Shown here: in pieces, positions 59,401-64,000 of the stretch
Layout of the letters: each line of letters begins with the position of its first letter
Position numbering within the stretch: position 1 is the first letter of the stretch
Assembly (NCBI GenBank): GCA_008921705.1
Contig: VFFE01006711.1
Span: 379,172-443,171, forward strand
DNA length: 64,000 nt
Direction: 5' to 3'
Source of the DNA: Burhinus oedicnemus
Taxonomy: Eukaryota > Chordata > Aves > Charadriiformes > Burhinidae
Translations under genes and position numbers: made by a program
The notes under the pieces: model-generated
Databases searched by the model: none
What the model was told of the DNA's origin: nothing
Seen by the model: the letters and a program-made list of their open reading frames with translations, nothing else

Positions 59401-62400
59401 ACAAGCACAGCTCTCGGAGACATGGAAGTTAGTCATGGTGCCCGCCTGCTGTCATTTGCATGCAGGCACATCAGTCATGGAAGCAGGATCCAACCTGTGA
59501 CTCTCAGAAGATCATGATCCTTATTGCTTATTTGAACTCCCGCAGTTGTATCTCATGGTTACAGGTCTGCACCATTCATGGCTGCCATTCCAATCCCTTT
59601 CTTTCCTTCCAGGTTTCAGTCACACATACATCTGAAACCCAGTCTACCAGTACCGAGAACTATAAAAATAAAGAGTAATTATGCTAGAGCTCCTCTTTCA
59701 GAAAAAAATACCACTACAGGGAAATGTCTCCTACACTACACCTCCAAACAGATGATTAATATGTTCTTCTCAGAAGAATTTAAGAGCCCTTAGGTATAGG
59801 GAAATACCTACCTGTAAAGCTGATAACATACCCTAGTGCAGACAACACTCAAACTACTTTTTTGACCCCATTGGAAAACACAGCCTTCCCTAGCACCGAA
59901 GTACCTCCTCTCTGCTCCTTCCCCTTCCACCCCTGTTTCTCTCCCACTGTTGCCAACAAGAGATTAGAAGCACATTTGGAAAGAGGGCTCTCCATGCTGC
60001 CATTAAACATTTTCTGTGACTTTGCAAACATGCAGGCTGCAAGGGTGATCTCTACGTAATTTTGCAGTTTGTTTTACCCAAGAAAGGCAAAAGCAGACCT
60101 TGGATTAAAGTGGGCAGGAAGCATTATTTTGCCCACCACATCGTCCCTACTCCTTTTCCCGGCTAATTGCTCACTGATGGTGTTTTAAGAGTCTCCTTCA
60201 CAGCTTATGCAAAATTCAGAAGAAATTAAAAAAAAAAAAAAAATCTTCCTGCCTCAGTTTCACATTGCTTTTCTCAGAGTTTTCTTGCCATTATCCTGTT
60301 TTTATCGCATCTTGAGATCAATAAACTTACCAGTGCTGTATACCAAATGGACGTAACAACACACTACATTTAGCCTCCATAATGTAAGTACTACTTTTAA
60401 CATAGATAAAGAAATCTCTCTCTCTCAAAGCCACACAACCCACCCAGATGACATGCTTACTGAAAACATTTCTAAATCCCAAAGCCAGTCATTGTGAGTG
60501 TAACTACAGCTCTTTTTTGACGTAAATTATTCCCTGCACTATGCCACAGGTAGAAGAGAAATTTGAGGAACATTAATTAAGAAGCAGGTAGAAATGAAAG
60601 TGATGCAGACTTGATTTTCCTGCTCTTGACTAGAAAGACAAAAACATCTACCACAGAATTATCTGGTGCAAAATGCACTTCTCAGAATTTATACTGCTGT
60701 AAATCTTTACCAAATTAACGAAGCTACAGGACACTTTCAACACAGCACCAACACCCTTTGTCAGGAATTGGTCCTAAAGTAAACTGTAGGAGGAGAAATT
60801 GTTATTTCAAGATCCCCAAATCCCCTCCCAGGAAGCAGGAATAATAGAAGAGATACACACACCTATCCAGACGTGATCCTTCCTCGAAAAGGCACCTTCG
60901 GCACTGCCCAGCGATGGCCCTGCTCCATACCCTCAGTACCAAAGGCAGTGGACATTGCAGCCCCAGGTTTATTCAGGCTGTCAAATTTGTAAGGCTTACT
61001 TGTAAAAGCCTGGGATCTCACAAAAACAACAACAAGGGGTGCTCCAGGTTATGAAGTGCTACGCTTGATCTACCCACAGTGGACAGGTAGACAGATGAAA
61101 GAATATTTGTATGCACAGGCTGGTCTGCCCGCTTCCCCTGCCCTGTAGCCATGCCAGCCTGCCCGAGCCAAGCCCCGCTCGCCTCCCAGGCACCTTAAGG
61201 CGAGAAGAATTTGACGAGTTCCTGGTATTTCTCCCATCAAACCTGTGGCATTGCTAAGGAGCCCCAAGCACTACCTGTGATAAAACCACAGCTGGAAACA
61301 ATAAGGCATCAACACGATTTTTTGAAGCTCTTTTGTTTTAAAGCCTTTTTGCATAACAGTGGTCTTAAATTTATATATATCACCATTATAAATGTAAAGG
61401 TATATATTTTAATTAGAAGAGTGAAAATGGAATCAAGATTTAATGACAAAGCTTTTGAAGTTTGAGAACACAAGATTATTAAATCAAATCTTAAGTCTGG
61501 GCTCAGGCCAGACATTTGTTATTTTTTTTCAAAAAGCTAAAAGCAGAGAAGGCATTTTTTGTCATTATTTCTACCATACATATATTTTGAATAAAAATAC
61601 AAAAGGAACAAATAAAGTTTTGCAATTATCAGTAAACTGCATAAAAGCCATTAGTAGCTGCCTGTGTTTAGCTGCAGAGGAAAATGAAGAGACAGTTCCA
61701 TGTATTAAGACATACTCTCCAAAGCTGTATTTGAGTTCAATTTTCTTGTGGCTTCACTTCTTTTCCCACTAGGTGGCACTCTGGAAATATTTCTAAATTC
61801 TGGACTCCTTTCCACTGCCTTTTAAAAAGCCAACAAATTAGCGATTTCCCTCAAACCTTCTATTGTTTACAGCCTAGTGAAAAAGGCAAGAGAATTATAC
61901 AGAGCAGTATAGAAAATTAGCATTGTTAAATGTGTCACATATATCACTAATAAAGTTTCATTATTTATACTGTCAACTTGAAAAGCACTTATTTCCTAAT
62001 CAATCAACTCACAACTAAATAAACAGTCATATAGGCAACAACATGAAAGCACAGTACTCCTAAATCAGATCTTCCTGAGATTAAGCGTATGCTGGCTGAT
62101 GTAAGGAGGCGAGGAATAGCAAAGAAGAAAGCTCCCCAATTTCCTAGCTTTTCCCCCATCTCTCCAGATACCTACTGTTATTGAAGAAAAGGACACATAT
62201 ATGTATTTTAGGAAGATGTTATTTTTTGCTTGTTTCATTTTTAAACAATAAATGCTACAGTTAACCCTAAAGGTGATTCTGAAACACAAGTTAGGACAGT
62301 CACATTAAATTAATTTCCAAAAGCTTGAGATGCATTTAAAATTAACCCATCTCTATTTGGAGACTGGGGATGCAGAAGAGAAAAAGAGATTTAAATAGTC

Positions 62401-64000
62401 ACTTGAAGGGCTTTGTATCATCTAAATCCAGCTGCAGTCCCACAGACATCCCTTTTGATGTTCACTAAAGCTGGAGATGAGTTCTAGTAAACAGATGTCC
62501 TTGTCAGGGAAAATAAACAAACAAAACCCCATCAAATTTGGTACTATCTGGTAGTTGGAAATGAACTGCAAACAGTTCTCCTTTGTTTGCTGGGTTGCTG
62601 CAGGAATGGGCTGATGTGACACTCGATCCAGGAGTGGAGACTGATAAATAAAGGGAAAGTAGCCCATCTGCTTGGCTGTGAAGGACCTGGGCATAAGGGC
62701 ATTTGGTATGTGCCAGAGGACCAGCTCTGGCTCCTTCTACTCAGTCAAAAGTCAACCTGTTGTATGTGGCTTCTTTTGAGTTTTGTTTTGTAAGACTTAT
62801 GAAACAGGTCATGCCAAGAAGGAACAGCAACATGCCATGACCTCTTATCTTCCTTCCTTTCCCTTCTGCCCCCAGAAGATTTTGCAGGTAGCTCTTAAAC
62901 ATTTGGGTCATGTGTCTGCCTCTGGAAAAGGCAAACCACAGCCACAGCTGCCAACTGGGGACTCTTCTGCTCTTCTTCCTGCTCATTTGTGACAATTTTA
63001 GGTGACTTGTCAGAGATTTTGTAACTCAGAGATTTATCATGGAAGTCTGTATGTAGCATCAGAGGTTGGGCAGATGACACAGGCAGAGTTTGTGTGCTTA
63101 CAAAAGGAAGATGCCCTACAGAAGCAGCCACAGTATCTGTTACTGAGATCCTGGAAGTCCTCTTTGAATTTTCTTTCTGACACAGTGAGCCACAGAAACC
63201 CTCCCTGGAGGTGGAGGAAGCCTGGGTCACTGCCCTGGCTTCTTACCTGGAAGGCAGGGTCAAAATTTCCCAACCAACTACGTCAAATCTAGCTCAAAAT
63301 TCAAGTGCGTCTTGCAGACAGAAAGTGCAGAGTAAGCCTTGTTGATCCAAGTACGTTCAAAAGTGCATGAAAATACAGACCTCACAACCTCCTGCTGATC
63401 AGGAGTTAAGGGTAATGAAACTTATGAGGCTTTACTCAAGAAAGGAGATGGGCTGGCTGGCTCACAGTCTTGGACAGAGTCATTGGCAACATGAGGGCTC
63501 ACACACACCACTCCACTTTGTTATGATAGAAAATCTTCATGCAGGCAGTGTTAACTCTTCACAGAGCTGGTAGGAATTTCTATGTTCCTAACAGAAACAC
63601 AGGTCCCAAAAGCAAATGTAAGCGTTCCAGTCTCCGGGATGTTTTTCATTATCCATGTTGCTGACTATTAGTCGACACACTGTTCAAGAAAAAGGCAAGC
63701 TGGGATAGATTTGCTGACGAAGAGCTCTTCCCTGCCTCTACTTCTTCTTACTGATGAACTTCTTGGGACTACAGACAAAGATTGGGTCTTGCCCCTTTAG
63801 AAAACTTCTGCAGCTCAGACTGAGCCTGCTTTAGAGCATAACCTTAATTGTGAGCCACTGGGATGGTAGGCAAGTGACTCTCAACACAGGCTCCATGCTT
63901 GGCCACGTGCAAACATAGTCCCCAATGCCCTCATTATCAGAGGCAGATTTCTTCAAGGAAGGGAAGCTTTGGTCATTTGAGTCAGAGAAAGGCAGAGAAT
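53421..64000. other. Non-coding stretch, no gene recognised
   Basis: The interval contains many short chance frames and no recognisable protein. Noted contents are A-runs at 57978-57991 and near 60226, a weak SINE trace at 60.4 kb, a short CT repeat near 60417, and a small CpG group (six CpGs in 61130-61216). Several TAATTA-type cores occur, for example near 57803, but do not cluster tightly. I see nothing else that can be supported. Confidence 0.65.
60385..60490 (-). repeat. Possible MIR/CORE-type SINE fragment
   Basis: AACATAGATAAAGAAATCTC, then CAAAGCCACACAACCCACCC, then AAATCCCAAAGCCAGTCATT follow the order of the MIR minus-strand consensus (ACAGATGAGGAAACTGAG, then AAGGTCACACAGC, then CCCAGTCCAGT). 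Agreement is patchy. Confidence 0.38.

Overview
The window looks like gene-poor bird (avian) nuclear DNA. It is AT-rich and CpG-poor, shows no operon-like packing, and carries three CR1 non-LTR retrotransposon copies. Two of those copies end in the 8-bp tandem ATTCTATG-type tail that marks avian and reptilian CR1. There are also weak traces of ancient MIR/CORE-type SINEs. I cannot name the species. I found no recognisable multi-exon protein gene, rRNA, tRNA or CRISPR array. Almost every open frame outside CR1 is short and looks like chance.

Layout: 1-9300 is non-coding, with one odd CpG cluster at 5489-5630 and a possible SINE remnant near 8.9 kb. 9301-11925 is CR1 copy A (minus strand), the longest copy. 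It keeps most of the endonuclease and the N-terminal half of the reverse transcriptase, but has lost the catalytic core of the RT in an internal deletion and carries several frameshifts. 11926-38156 is intergenic or intronic DNA with simple repeats, a 22-bp perfect palindrome, a 45-bp tandem duplication, a CpG-enriched patch with splice-donor matches on both strands near 19.93 kb, AT-rich stretches that resemble conserved non-coding elements near 25.1, 28.5 and 32.8 kb, a 15-bp-stem inverted repeat at 30.96 kb, and C-tracts with G-quadruplex potential.

38157-38992 is CR1 copy B (minus, 5'-truncated, two in-frame stops). 38993-42273 holds a small open frame with a convincing signal-peptide-like start (39792-39989) followed by a CpG-enriched patch. 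42274-43428 is CR1 copy C (plus, 5'-truncated, one nonsense codon, both catalytic aspartates of the FADD motif lost). 43429-64000 is again non-coding, with a 60-nt pure purine tract, a second G-quadruplex motif, SINE traces, and the longest non-CR1 open frame (50827-51345), which I do not recognise.

No genes here can be said to work together. The only clear protein-coding history is the decayed CR1 ORF2. The best leads are the two signal-peptide-like small ORFs, the bidirectional-donor CpG patch, and the candidate enhancer-like segments. All need comparison with other bird genomes or RNA data; none is established by sequence alone.
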